Shown one piece after another: positions 34,029-42,740 of a stretch of 64,000 nt of DNA. The stretch covers positions 2,993,501-3,057,500 of the forward strand of contig NZ_CP110854.1 of assembly GCF_027594745.1 (NCBI RefSeq), read 5' to 3'. Both the position numbers and the translations under genes were made by a program. The DNA is from Saprospira grandis. GTDB taxonomy: Bacteria > Bacteroidota > Bacteroidia > Chitinophagales > Saprospiraceae. Position 1 is the first letter of the stretch. Every line of letters begins with the position of its first letter. The notes beneath the pieces were generated by a model. The model was not told the DNA's origin. It did not search any database and saw only the letters and a list, made by a program, of their open reading frames with translations.

Positions 34029-37000
34029 TTAGGCTTCCTGCTTTCTTCTTCTTTTGATCCAAAGAAAACCACCGCCCAATAAAAGAACTCCCGCAGCGCC
34101 TAGGCCATAAGCCCAAAAGGAAGAAGGACTGCTAATGGGCTGGCTATCGCCAATCAAAATATAAGGCGACCACAAAAAAGGATGCGAGGTCTCATGATTA
34201 CCCGCCGCCAAAAACATGGTTTTGGCTTTTTGTAGGGCTTGGTCTTTGGGCATGCCCTGCTTGAGGTTGTAGTAAAAGTTTTCTACCAAAGCCGAGGTCG
34301 CTTGGTCATTTACCGACCAAAGAGTAGTGAAAATACTTTTGGCTCCAGCATAAGAAAAACTCCGAGCTAAAGAAATACTGCCCTCGCCTTCATTGAGCTC
34401 TCCCAGAGCTGTTTCGCAGGCAGAAAGGACCACCAAATTGGCTTTGAGCTGCATATTATAAATATCGCTCACATACAAAAACTCATTTTCTATGCTATCG
34501 GAAATTTCGGTAAAGGCCAAAAGCGAGAAATCTGGATCTTGGTCGTTGGCCATACCATGGGTGGCAAAGTGAATGATTTTATAGTCTTCGCCCAAGGCCT
34601 TAAACTTATCTTCAGTTGCTTCTTGGCCCATGAAAATATCGCCTTCTCCCCAAATTTCACGGACTCGTTCCACCTCTCTTTTATTATAAGTGAGTGGAGA
34701 AAGCGCAAAGCGTCGACCCCGCACAAAAGAAGCCGCTCCTTGCCCAAATTCGGGTGCAAAAGCCAAAAGCTCTTTGCTTGCCTTAGGGCCTTTGCGCTCT
34801 TTCATTTCCTGCCAGAGCGTGGCCGAGTAGTTGTAGCTAATGGCGTGTTTCTGGACCAAATAAGGGTGCGTCTGATAATTTGTGGGCTGATCTACTTCAG
34901 CGGTAATCATAGGCTCAAAGGGTAAGGTAGCCAAAGCGCCAGCGGGCACAATAATGAGTCGTTCGGGCAGTTCGCCTAGGGGCGCAATAAGGTCCTGATA
35001 AAAAGCCAACCCTTGCTCATAAAAAGCCTTTGCATCTGCTTTGTAGCTTTCCTCTGTTTTTTTACCTAGGCCCAAATAATGCCCATAAATGCTATTGCGG
35101 TAGCTTTTGATGCGTTTTCTTAGCCCGTTCCGGCTAATTTTATGGCGTTTTAGCTGGATTTGGTCCTTTTGGATACCAAAGCTATAAGTATATTCCTCCC
35201 CAACAAAAAACTCTAGCAGTCCTTGGTTTTGGGCCAAGGCCGCTTGGCAGCTCTTTAGGTCGCGGATAGGCAACTCATACTGCATTTGATAGTAGGCCGG
35301 ATAATCTTCTTGCAACTCTTTTTGAAAGTTACTAAAGGCGGTTTCTTGGGCCAGCAGTTCTTTTTCTAAATTTTGGGCGGCTTGCTCTTTGCTTCGTCCC
35401 GCCTGTTTATACTGAAAAATATCCTGCTTGAGAGTAGTGATTTTTTGGCGGAAGCCCTCCTCTTTCTCCAGCAGTTGCAGGGGCAAGCCCGCTTCTTGTC
35501 TGGCTTTTGCTGCCTGAAAAGACTGTAAGAGCAAAAAGCTTTTGGCCCGCTCTGAGTAGTAAAAAGCCTTTTCTAGGTATTTAGGGTCTTCTTGGCCCAA
35601 AATGTAGCAGGCATTGAGCGCATATTTATAGTCTACTACTAAGAACGTAGACCAAGACATCTGCCCTCCAGATTCATTAATCTGTTTACGTATTTCATCT
35701 ACTACAGCATCATAGACCTCCATAAGGGCCAAGCTTTTTAGCAAAAGGGCTTTGTCTTTTTCTTGGGCGTATTGCTCTTGGTAGAAGCCTATTTTTTTGG
35801 CCACAACAGAGGAAAGCAAATCGAGACGACTAACTTGATTTACCCAACTTTTGGAAATATTTTCTTCTACTTCTGCATCTTCTTTTAAGAGCATGCGGCC
35901 TGCCTTGTCTAGCAGCTGTTGGGTTTTTTCCCAATTTTTTTGATGTGCAGCTAATTTAGCAAGAGTAGTAAATAAGTTCTTTTTACTGAACTTGGTAAGT
36001 TGAGGAGACTCTATTAGTTGGTTAATCTCCTGTTCTATTTTTTGAGAGGAAAGAGCAGCATTCTGATTATGGCTACTAAAAAAAGCCGCCATAGTTAAAT
36101 ACTTATAGTATTGGTAAGGAGTTAGGCTACTTTTATCTATCTCTTTAAAAAACTTAAGCGCTTTTTTTATATAAGTTTTATCAGGTTTGTCTACATAGGC
36201 TAGCCTATAAAACTCCATAACTTTGAGCTTAGACATTATGCTATTTGCTTCATCCTGTCCATTTTCATAAAATGCAAGGGCTTTTTTTTCTGTTAGGGCC
36301 GCTTGAAGCATTCCCTTATAGTTAGTCGCTTGTTCATAAATAGCATTAGCTTTTTTGGTATAGAAGAAAGCTTGCAGGCGTTGATTACTTGCTTTTTGAT
36401 CTAGGTTTTTAAGTTTAGGTTCTATAGCATTTAGTAATTGGAGGCTCTCCTTATAGCGTAAGGAGAGGGTTAAGTTATTGGCTAGCTCAATTTGAATACG
36501 ATAAGTAATAGTCTCGTCTACTTTATTTTGTTTAGCAAGGGCTAAGCTTTTTGCCAATTTTTTATTGGCTCTTTGGTAAGCATTGACGCTATTGTAAACG
36601 ACTCCTAGGTTAAAAAAATCTCGAAAGAGTTCGGGATCATTGGGGTTGGCTTTTTCTCTTAGTGCGAGGGCCGTTTCTAGAGCGGGAGTGGCATCAATCA
36701 AGTTATCTTCATAGTAGTAGGTATAGCCTAGGTACTTATGAAGTAGGGCCATGCCTTGGCCCTGCATACCGAGCATTTCTTGGCCTTCTTGAATGGCATT
36801 TTCTAGCAATTTTCGGCTATTGGCATAGCCTAAATCATTCATTTGGCCCTTAATCCATTCGGCTTGGGCTTGTAGATATTGATCGGCTTGGCCTTGGGCC
36901 TTAAATTTTTGGGCAGCTTGTTGGTAAAGGGCTTGGGCTGCGGCTGGGCTTTCAGCCGTTTGGGCCTGTTCTAAATACTCTTCGGCGGTTTGGGCCAGCA

Positions 37001-37049
37001 GAAGATGGGGCAAGAGAAAGGGGAGGAGGTAAAGGCTTTTTTTTAGCAT
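34029..37049 (-). CDS. TPR-CHAT domain protein with signal peptide and C-terminal anchor
   Basis: 1006 residues from the ATG at 37049. A longer frame to 37295 reads through a GGGGC element and is rejected. Residues 1-19 are a signal peptide (LYLLPFLLPHLLLAQ). TPR-like helical repeats fill about residues 20-500, with coiled coil at 500-620. The CHAT caspase-like protease domain covers about 690-960: His831 in IIHFATHGMAND and Cys878 in LSACETALGELNEG, then SLARSFSYAGAKSIFTTLWS. A transmembrane helix (AYGLGAAGVLLLGGGFLWI) and a basic tail end it. The protease would face the periplasm or cell surface. Many CHAT proteins act in stress or defence proteolysis; nothing here identifies a target. Confidence 0.88.
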   Translation of the reverse strand: MLKKSLYLLPFLLPHLLLAQTAEEYLEQAQTAESPAAAQALYQQAAQKFKAQGQADQYLQAQAEWIKGQMNDLGYANSRKLLENAIQEGQEMLGMQGQGMALLHKYLGYTYYYEDNLIDATPALETALALREKANPNDPELFRDFFNLGVVYNSVNAYQRANKKLAKSLALAKQNKVDETITYRIQIELANNLTLSLRYKESLQLLNAIEPKLKNLDQKASNQRLQAFFYTKKANAIYEQATNYKGMLQAALTEKKALAFYENGQDEANSIMSKLKVMEFYRLAYVDKPDKTYIKKALKFFKEIDKSSLTPYQYYKYLTMAAFFSSHNQNAALSSQKIEQEINQLIESPQLTKFSKKNLFTTLAKLAAHQKNWEKTQQLLDKAGRMLLKEDAEVEENISKSWVNQVSRLDLLSSVVAKKIGFYQEQYAQEKDKALLLKSLALMEVYDAVVDEIRKQINESGGQMSWSTFLVVDYKYALNACYILGQEDPKYLEKAFYYSERAKSFLLLQSFQAAKARQEAGLPLQLLEKEEGFRQKITTLKQDIFQYKQAGRSKEQAAQNLEKELLAQETAFSNFQKELQEDYPAYYQMQYELPIRDLKSCQAALAQNQGLLEFFVGEEYTYSFGIQKDQIQLKRHKISRNGLRKRIKSYRNSIYGHYLGLGKKTEESYKADAKAFYEQGLAFYQDLIAPLGELPERLIIVPAGALATLPFEPMITAEVDQPTNYQTHPYLVQKHAISYNYSATLWQEMKERKGPKASKELLAFAPEFGQGAASFVRGRRFALSPLTYNKREVERVREIWGEGDIFMGQEATEDKFKALGEDYKIIHFATHGMANDQDPDFSLLAFTEISDSIENEFLYVSDIYNMQLKANLVVLSACETALGELNEGEGSISLARSFSYAGAKSIFTTLWSVNDQATSALVENFYYNLKQGMPKDQALQKAKTMFLAAGNHETSHPFLWSPYILIGDSQPISSPSSFWAYGLGAAGVLLLGGGFLWIKRRRKQEA

Positions 37050-37074
37050 AGTTAGGGGGAGTTTTTTGGGGTGT

Positions 37075-37238
37075 GGGGCCGCAGCAAGAAGCTTAGCTTT
37101 TGCTCTGCCGTTGAGCGGCCTAGCGCTGTGTAGGGGTGGCCCGCAGGGCCAGACCGAGCCGCCAGAGGCGGCGAAGGGCCGAGCAGACCTGCGAGCCCCG
37201 AAACATAGCGCCGACGAGCGCAGCGAGGCGGAGGCCCC
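37075..37238 (-). repeat. GGGGC intergenic element, copy p (core type 1)
   Basis: The GGGGCC end is at 37238, 20 bases from the stop of the next minus-strand gene. Core GAAGGGCCGAGCAGACCTGC; second stem GCCGCCAGAGGCGGC; third TGGCCCGCAGGGCCA. Confidence 0.9.
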
Positions 37239-37257
37239 AAAAAGTAAATAGAAAAAC

Positions 37258-40200
37258 CTACTGCTTGATCCATTTTTGAACCTGCAGGCGATCATTTTGA
37301 CGAGATTCGATCAGGTACATACCAGCGGGTAAGGCCGAGAGATCTAGGGTTTGGCTAGTTTGAAGCTCTAGTTGCTGCCAAACTTTGCCGTCTAGGCTCA
37401 GAATGCGAAGCGTGAGCGGACCATTTAGGCTTTGCAAGCGAATTTGGCCTTGGCTAGGGTTAGGAGAAAGCCAGAGCAGGCGCTCCTCTTCCTGGGCAGA
37501 ATCATAGATGCGCTCTTGGCTCAAAACATAGTTGTCTGAGCAAGTTTGACGATCAATGGTATTGTACAGAATTTGGCGAGCGTCTTGGTAATTGAGGCGA
37601 CCTCCAGAGCTAAGCTTTAGGCTATCATCCGATTGCAATTTTGTGGCGGCCAACAAGAGGGCATTGCGTACTGCACAAGCCGAAGCATCGGGAAACTCAT
37701 CAAAAAGTTGGGCGGCTGCACGTGCTACCTGAGGAGCGGCAAAAGAGGTCCCTGACTGGCTTTGCATAGTCGTTTGACCGGGAACAAAGGCATCTAGCTG
37801 CCCATCGGCAGCCAAATCAATGTGCATAGCGCCATAATTGGAGTAGCTGGCCAAGAAATCGGGGTTGTTGGGGTTGAGAGAAGCCACGGCCAAAACATTG
37901 TCGTTAAAGCTTTCTTGAGGGTCCTCCTGCCAAGGCGAATTAGAGGGCCAGTGCTTTTGGTTGGCTGTATTATAGCCATCGTTTCCAGCAGAAGTGACCA
38001 AAAGCAAATGCTCTTTACTGCCTGCATATTTAATCGTGTTTTCTAGCAAAATACAAGGCTCTCCATAATAGCCCCAGCTTGCATTGACCACGCGGATGCG
38101 GGCGGTATCGCCAGACGGAAGAACATCGGCATAATCGCTGGCTTGGCGAAGCGCACAAGCGGCTTCAAACACAGAGCCTGCTCCTGTTCCATCAGTATAC
38201 TTATAAGGCACAATGGCAATATCATCATTACTGCTGCTATTGGGCAGGATGTTGGGGCTAGAAAAACCACCTAAAACAGAGGCTACAGCGGTTCCATGTC
38301 CGTGGTCGTCATAAACATTGCCGTTGCGGTCTAGGTAGTTCCAACCCCAGCCATTATCTATTTCACAATCGTCATCATCATCGATGCCGTTGTTATCATT
38401 ATCTTCAGTATTGACCCAGATGCGTTCTTGCAAAGAACTATTATTATAGTCAATACCCGCATCAATCATCCCAATTAGAACAGGATTATTGTTGGGGTGG
38501 CTGGGCGCAAAGTTGGGTGCAGCAGCACTGCCATTACCACCTGGACCGAGGAGTTGGTAATTGGGGTCGGCACTGAGGAGTTCTGCTTGGCCTCTACCCG
38601 TGTTTACAGTACCTCTTGTCCCTGTTCCTACAGTTTCCACCAAGGCCTGATTAGAGGTATCGCTAATTTCCCAAAGCTCAATAGAACCACAAACACAAGA
38701 ATCAAGAAGGCTAACGCCTAGCTCTTCTCTAAGGGCCAGTTTTGTTTCTGCCGAAACGGTATCTTGAAATTGCACCAGCATTTGCTGGCAGTTAATAGGA
38801 GCGCCCAAGCTATCAAAACAGTTGCCCACAATTAGGCGTTTGGGCCGGCTAACAAAGCTCTTGAGCGGAAAAGAATCATGACGCACCTCGGCAAAGTATT
38901 TCCAGACAGAATGCGCCGCCGAATCCAGTGGTCCCACTCTCAAAATATGAGGATGATCAATATCTGGCCCAGCCAAAAAGCCTGTATCTGTGGCCGTAAC
39001 AGGGAAAATGGTATTATCAAAACCCTGTGGCGTGCCATCAGAGGCTAAGCCGCCTAGGCTTTCTACAGTTAGCCCCTTCATTCTAAACCAACGAACAGTA
39101 TTTACCCAATCGGGGTCAAAGCCTACATTGGTGGGCAAATAGACATATTTGCCAATGCCTCTCCGACGAACACCGCCCACTCCAGCACTATCAATACCCA
39201 CTCCATAGGTAAAAGCAGCCAAGGTATCAAAAGGAAGACCCGCGCCAGCTCCACTATTCCAATAAGGCGGAATATAATGACTAACTGGGCCAGTAACTCC
39301 CGCAGGAAGGTTGTTGTATACTGTAAACTGTGGGGTATTTACCGCCCGAACTAAGGTAAAGAAGTCATCAAAGTGAAAGCGATTGCCATCTATACCAATG
39401 CGCTTCAAGTTGCTAAAGTTACGAGCATTGCCAGAGGTGGTTTGTAGCTTTCTAAAGTTACAATTAGATATGTCTAAGGTATTTAAAGGGGCGTTGACGT
39501 CCTGGGCCGTTAGAAAATCTTCTAAGGGAAAAACACCAACTAGTCCAGGATTGCCAGAAAGGTCCAAAACCTCCATAAATTCAGCGGTATTATCTGGAAA
39601 ACTACTGAGCGGCCCATAAAATAAGTTGTTATTTAAGCGCAACTCCTCAATTTCTCGATACTTATCCAAGAAGTTGTTGTCCAAACGACAAAGAATAGTA
39701 TTATGAGACAAATCTAGATACTCCAAGTGATTAACGCCATTCTGCAAAGGATAAACACTATCCAACTCATTATGCGAAAGGTTGATGTATATCGCAGTCG
39801 CTTGGTCAATCAGCTTATCCAAATTTGCCGTGCCATCAAAGTTGTTGTGCGAAAGGTCCAAATGAAGGTCGTAAGGCGTAAAGTTGGGCGTCGGGTCCGG
39901 AAAAGGATAAGTGGTTCCCATTACCGCATTCATCGCAGAACTGGCCTCCAAACGTCTCAAAGGACAGTTTTCTAGCAGCTCCTCAATATGAGCGCTTGTG
40001 GTCATCGCATTATTACTAATGTCAAGCAAATCCAAAGCGGTCGCATTGGAGGTATTGATAATGCCCGCAAAGGCATTGTCCTTGGCCTTTAAGACCTCCA
40101 AACTACTCATAGCCGAAGCCATATCTAGCTGCCCCTGAAATCCATTTCCACTAATATCTAATACTCTAAGGTTTTGAGAACCAGCTGGATAAAAGTAAAA

Positions 40201-40731
40201 GAAGGGGGCGGGCGTGCCAAAGGCATTGCGGCTGTATAGCTCTTCTAATCCCGATTGTCCCGAAAAATTGACACTATAAAAACTAGTATCATAGAATAAC
40301 ATATTATTACTAATATCAACTACTCTGAGTGCTTGCTGCCCTCCCTGAAACATAGGAACAGGAAAAGACCCTAACAAACCACAACTATCCAAGTAAATCT
40401 CTTCCAAAAAGAAAAAATCAGCTAAAGAATAGCTCGTGACAGGCATAGATAAAGGCAATCCACTTAAATCAATACGAATGACATTCCCTGAGGCATCCGT
40501 ATCTACCCCATACCAATTAGAGGCGGGGTTGCTAGGCGTCCAAACTTCTGTGCTCGCCAAATTAGGCAGAGAATTCCAACTGTTAGCAATAGGTACGTTT
40601 TGGGCATCTAAGCCACCAAATTTTTGAGCAAATTCTAGTAGCTCTACAGAATCTATAGTACTAATTTGCGCTTGCCCCAAAAAAGGCAGCAACATAAAGA
40701 GAAGGATGAAGGGGTAGGGGTATTTCAACAT
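37258..40731 (-). CDS. Leucine-rich-repeat subtilase with T9SS sorting domain
   Basis: 1157 residues. Signal peptide: ILLFMLLPFLGQAQ. Residues about 30-480 hold leucine-rich repeats of the plant/bacterial type (LRVLDISGNGFQGQLDMASA, LEYLDLSHNTILCRLDNNFL, IYINLSHNELDSVYPL). A middle region with SLGAPINCQQMLVQFQ looks like an inhibitor I9 or fold-assisting part. The S8 domain carries Asp757 (GMIDAGIDYN), His812 (DDHGHGTAVASVLGG), Asn917 (TSAGNDG) and Ser996 (QSGTSFAAPQVARAA). The C-terminus is a type A T9SS sorting domain: WLSPNPSQGQIRLQSL, LRILSLDGKVWQ, LPAGMYLIESRQ, VQKWIKQ. It should be exported by T9SS and cleaved or anchored by PorU. A promoter lies 50 bases upstream. Confidence 0.92.
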   Translation of the reverse strand: MLKYPYPFILLFMLLPFLGQAQISTIDSVELLEFAQKFGGLDAQNVPIANSWNSLPNLASTEVWTPSNPASNWYGVDTDASGNVIRIDLSGLPLSMPVTSYSLADFFFLEEIYLDSCGLLGSFPVPMFQGGQQALRVVDISNNMLFYDTSFYSVNFSGQSGLEELYSRNAFGTPAPFFYFYPAGSQNLRVLDISGNGFQGQLDMASAMSSLEVLKAKDNAFAGIINTSNATALDLLDISNNAMTTSAHIEELLENCPLRRLEASSAMNAVMGTTYPFPDPTPNFTPYDLHLDLSHNNFDGTANLDKLIDQATAIYINLSHNELDSVYPLQNGVNHLEYLDLSHNTILCRLDNNFLDKYREIEELRLNNNLFYGPLSSFPDNTAEFMEVLDLSGNPGLVGVFPLEDFLTAQDVNAPLNTLDISNCNFRKLQTTSGNARNFSNLKRIGIDGNRFHFDDFFTLVRAVNTPQFTVYNNLPAGVTGPVSHYIPPYWNSGAGAGLPFDTLAAFTYGVGIDSAGVGGVRRRGIGKYVYLPTNVGFDPDWVNTVRWFRMKGLTVESLGGLASDGTPQGFDNTIFPVTATDTGFLAGPDIDHPHILRVGPLDSAAHSVWKYFAEVRHDSFPLKSFVSRPKRLIVGNCFDSLGAPINCQQMLVQFQDTVSAETKLALREELGVSLLDSCVCGSIELWEISDTSNQALVETVGTGTRGTVNTGRGQAELLSADPNYQLLGPGGNGSAAAPNFAPSHPNNNPVLIGMIDAGIDYNNSSLQERIWVNTEDNDNNGIDDDDDCEIDNGWGWNYLDRNGNVYDDHGHGTAVASVLGGFSSPNILPNSSSNDDIAIVPYKYTDGTGAGSVFEAACALRQASDYADVLPSGDTARIRVVNASWGYYGEPCILLENTIKYAGSKEHLLLVTSAGNDGYNTANQKHWPSNSPWQEDPQESFNDNVLAVASLNPNNPDFLASYSNYGAMHIDLAADGQLDAFVPGQTTMQSQSGTSFAAPQVARAAAQLFDEFPDASACAVRNALLLAATKLQSDDSLKLSSGGRLNYQDARQILYNTIDRQTCSDNYVLSQERIYDSAQEEERLLWLSPNPSQGQIRLQSLNGPLTLRILSLDGKVWQQLELQTSQTLDLSALPAGMYLIESRQNDRLQVQKWIKQ

Positions 40732-40780
40732 AGTTTCAGTTAGTTTAGGGTAATTTTGGCAAATGCAAAAAGCGCAGTCA

Positions 40781-40813
40781 CAAAAATAGGGCAGGATTAG
40801 CAGTTTAGCGCAA
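40781..40813 (-). promoter_or_regulatory. Candidate promoter of the LRR-subtilase gene
   Basis: On the minus strand TTG (40813-40811), 22 bases, TATTTTTG (40788-40781), about 50 bases before the start codon. Both boxes fit the Bacteroidota consensus, with spacing at the upper limit. Confidence 0.5.
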
Positions 40814-40891
40814 TTTATTTTATTTAACGTAAGTCAATGCCTATTTATAAGTTACTCCTGCTATTATTTTATTTTCTATCTGATGAGGTTT

Positions 40892-41028
40892 GGGGCTGCC
40901 CCGGCCTTTGGCCGGGTCGGGCTGTGCCGCAGCTCGCTATTCGCTCGGCCCTGCGCCGCCTGCGGCGGCTAGGTCTGGCCTTCGGCCACTACTATCCATC
41001 CCTCAGCCGGCGGCTGCGCCGCCTCTAG
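40892..41028 (+). repeat. GGGGC intergenic element, copy g (core type 2)
   Basis: First stem CCCGGCC-TTT-GGCCGGG; core GCTCGCTATTCGCTCGGCCC; second stem GCCGCCTGCGGCGGC; third TGGCCTTCGGCCA; tail CAGCCGGCGGCTGCGCCGCC and TCTAG. Confidence 0.9.
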
Positions 41029-41046
41029 ATGTAAAATGGACCAAAC

Positions 41047-41080
41047 AAAAAAAGCCCTTGGCAACTACTTGCCAAGGGCT
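41047..41080 (-). terminator. Terminator of the sanA-tpiA operon
   Basis: On the minus strand AGCCCTTGGCAAG pairs with CTTGCCAAGGGCT... read as AGCCCTTGGCAA-GTAG-TTGCCAAGGGCT, then seven T residues. Confidence 0.93.
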
Positions 41081-41105
41081 TCGAGCTAAAAAGTAGTCAC
41101 ACTAA

Positions 41106-41879
41106 TTATAGTTCCTTGCGTCCAGCTTCTACAATAGCCAAAAAGTCTTCGGCATCCAAAGAGGCACCGCCCACCAAAGCCCCATTGATGTTGGGCTGGG
41201 CAAAAAGGGCCGCCGCATTACTGGGCTTACAACTTCCACCATACAAAATAGTCGTTCTCTGGGCCAAGTCCTCAGAAAATTGTTTGGCCAAATAAGCCCG
41301 AATAAAAGCGTGCATTTCTTCGGCCTCTTCCGGACTAGCCGTCTGCCCCGTGCCAATGGCCCAAATCGGCTCATAGGCCAAAACAATCCGCTCCATCTGC
41401 TGGGCATCTAGCTGCCCCAAAACTTCCTGCAATTGCTGCTCTACAAAAGCTTGGGCTTGGCCCTCCTTCCGAACGGGCCAAGGTTCTCCAAAACAATAAA
41501 TCGGCTGCAAACCCTGACGCAAAGCTTGCTTGACCTTATCCGTTAGCATCTTGCCATCTTCCGCAAAATCTCTTCTGCGCTCAGAATGGCCCAAAATCAC
41601 ATACTTAAGGCCCAAATCGGCCAACATAGGGGCCGAAATCTCTCCCGTATAGGCGCCCTCTTTCTGAACATGGCAGTTCTGTGCCCCAATTTGTACATCA
41701 AAACGATCTTTGGCCAAGGTTTGGGCCGTCTGCAAATGAATATAGGGCGGACAAATTACCATTTCTTTGCCCTCGGGCAATGGATCTAGGGTCGAAATAA
41801 TCTGATTCAGTAACATGATCCCCGGAACATAAGATTTATTCATCTTCCAGTTGGCTACCACTAATGACTTAGCTTTCAT
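41106..41879 (-). CDS. tpiA: Triosephosphate isomerase
   Basis: A 257-residue TIM-barrel enzyme that interconverts dihydroxyacetone phosphate and glyceraldehyde-3-phosphate in glycolysis. Catalytic residues are Lys12 (VANWKMNK), His98 (VILGHSERR) and Glu170 (VLAYEPIWAIGTG). The phosphate-gripping loops GGSCKPSNA and NGALVGGASL are intact. Length is standard. It is the distal gene of a pair with the SanA-like gene, whose stop is 14 bases upstream of its ATG. A terminator follows. Confidence 0.98.
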   Translation of the reverse strand: MKAKSLVVANWKMNKSYVPGIMLLNQIISTLDPLPEGKEMVICPPYIHLQTAQTLAKDRFDVQIGAQNCHVQKEGAYTGEISAPMLADLGLKYVILGHSERRRDFAEDGKMLTDKVKQALRQGLQPIYCFGEPWPVRKEGQAQAFVEQQLQEVLGQLDAQQMERIVLAYEPIWAIGTGQTASPEEAEEMHAFIRAYLAKQFSEDLAQRTTILYGGSCKPSNAAALFAQPNINGALVGGASLDAEDFLAIVEAGRKEL

Positions 41880-41893
41880 TTTTATGGGCGGTT

Positions 41894-42547
41894 TTAAACT
41901 TGAATATCTATTTTATCTCCCAAATACTTGGGCGCTGTCCCCAAGATATATAAATCTACCCAAGCCCCCAAACGGGCCAAATATTCTCTGTAAATCACTT
42001 TTTTATTGGACCATTTCGGAAAGTCAGCATCATAAGCAATGGCATCTATACCACAGGCGCTAGCTATCCACAAAGCCCGAGGATTATGAAAGCCCTGAGA
42101 AATAATAGTAATCTTTTGCTGCTGAAAAATCTTTTTGGCCCGCACCACCGAGTCTAAGGTCCGCAAACCCGCAAAATCCATCGTAATGGCCGAGGCGGGC
42201 ACCCCCAACTTAATGAGCTTGTCGCGCATATCTCTGGGCTCATTGTAGTTGTGGTTGCTGTTGTCGCCACTTACTAAAAAATGCTTAACCTTGCCCGCAT
42301 GATAAAGCTCGGCAGCGGCTTTCATGCGCAAACTAAAAAAAGGATTTTCATAGCGGCCATTAACTGAGCGAGAGGTGCCCAAAACTAGGGCGACTTCTCG
42401 GGCCTCAATCTGCTCCACATCTTGGTAAGATTGCCCTTTGGCCCAGCTCAACATGGCATAATTGACCGAAAGGAGTAAAATAAGAGCCGTAGCAGAAAGC
42501 CCTAAAGCCAAATAGGCCATTTTTTTCCAATGCTTTAATATTCTCAT
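41894..42547 (-). CDS. sanA: SanA/YdcF-like DUF218 membrane protein
   Basis: 217 residues with one N-terminal transmembrane segment (MAYLALGLSATALILLLSV) and a DUF218 domain facing the periplasm. DUF218 features are VALVLGTSRSVNGRYENPFF, LYHAGKVKHFLVSGDNSNHN, AGLRTLDSVVRAKKIF and ITIISQGFHNPRALWIA. SanA proteins in enterobacteria affect envelope permeability and vancomycin exclusion; that role here is inference. The stop is 14 bases from the tpiA start, so they are cotranscribed. Confidence 0.88.
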   Translation of the reverse strand: MRILKHWKKMAYLALGLSATALILLLSVNYAMLSWAKGQSYQDVEQIEAREVALVLGTSRSVNGRYENPFFSLRMKAAAELYHAGKVKHFLVSGDNSNHNYNEPRDMRDKLIKLGVPASAITMDFAGLRTLDSVVRAKKIFQQQKITIISQGFHNPRALWIASACGIDAIAYDADFPKWSNKKVIYREYLARLGAWVDLYILGTAPKYLGDKIDIQV

Positions 42548-42584
42548 AGTTGGTAAATTGGTGGTTCAAATAGGGGCTTGGGAA

Positions 42585-42740
42585 ATGGGGCGGCGGCAAA
42601 GCCGCCTTGGCCGAAGGCCAAAATGGCCTAGCGCTGTGCAGGGGTGGCCGCAGGCCAGACCCAGCCGCCGAAGGCGGCGCAGGGCCGAGCAGACTTGCGA
42701 GCCCCGAAACATAGCGCCGCAGCTTTGCTGCGGAGGCCCC
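42585..42740 (-). repeat. GGGGC intergenic element, copy q, touching a stop codon
   Basis: The GGGGCC end is at 42740, where its final base is the first base of the plus-strand CTA that is the TAG stop of the following minus-strand gene. Core GCAGGGCCGAGCAGACTTGC (one change); second stem GCCGCCGAAGGCGGC; third TGGCCGCAGGCCA. Confidence 0.9.

Noticed and set aside
37050..37295. 82-residue N-terminal extension of the TPR-CHAT protein
   Set aside because: It is the translation of GGGGC copy p; a proper signal peptide starts at the ATG at 37049.
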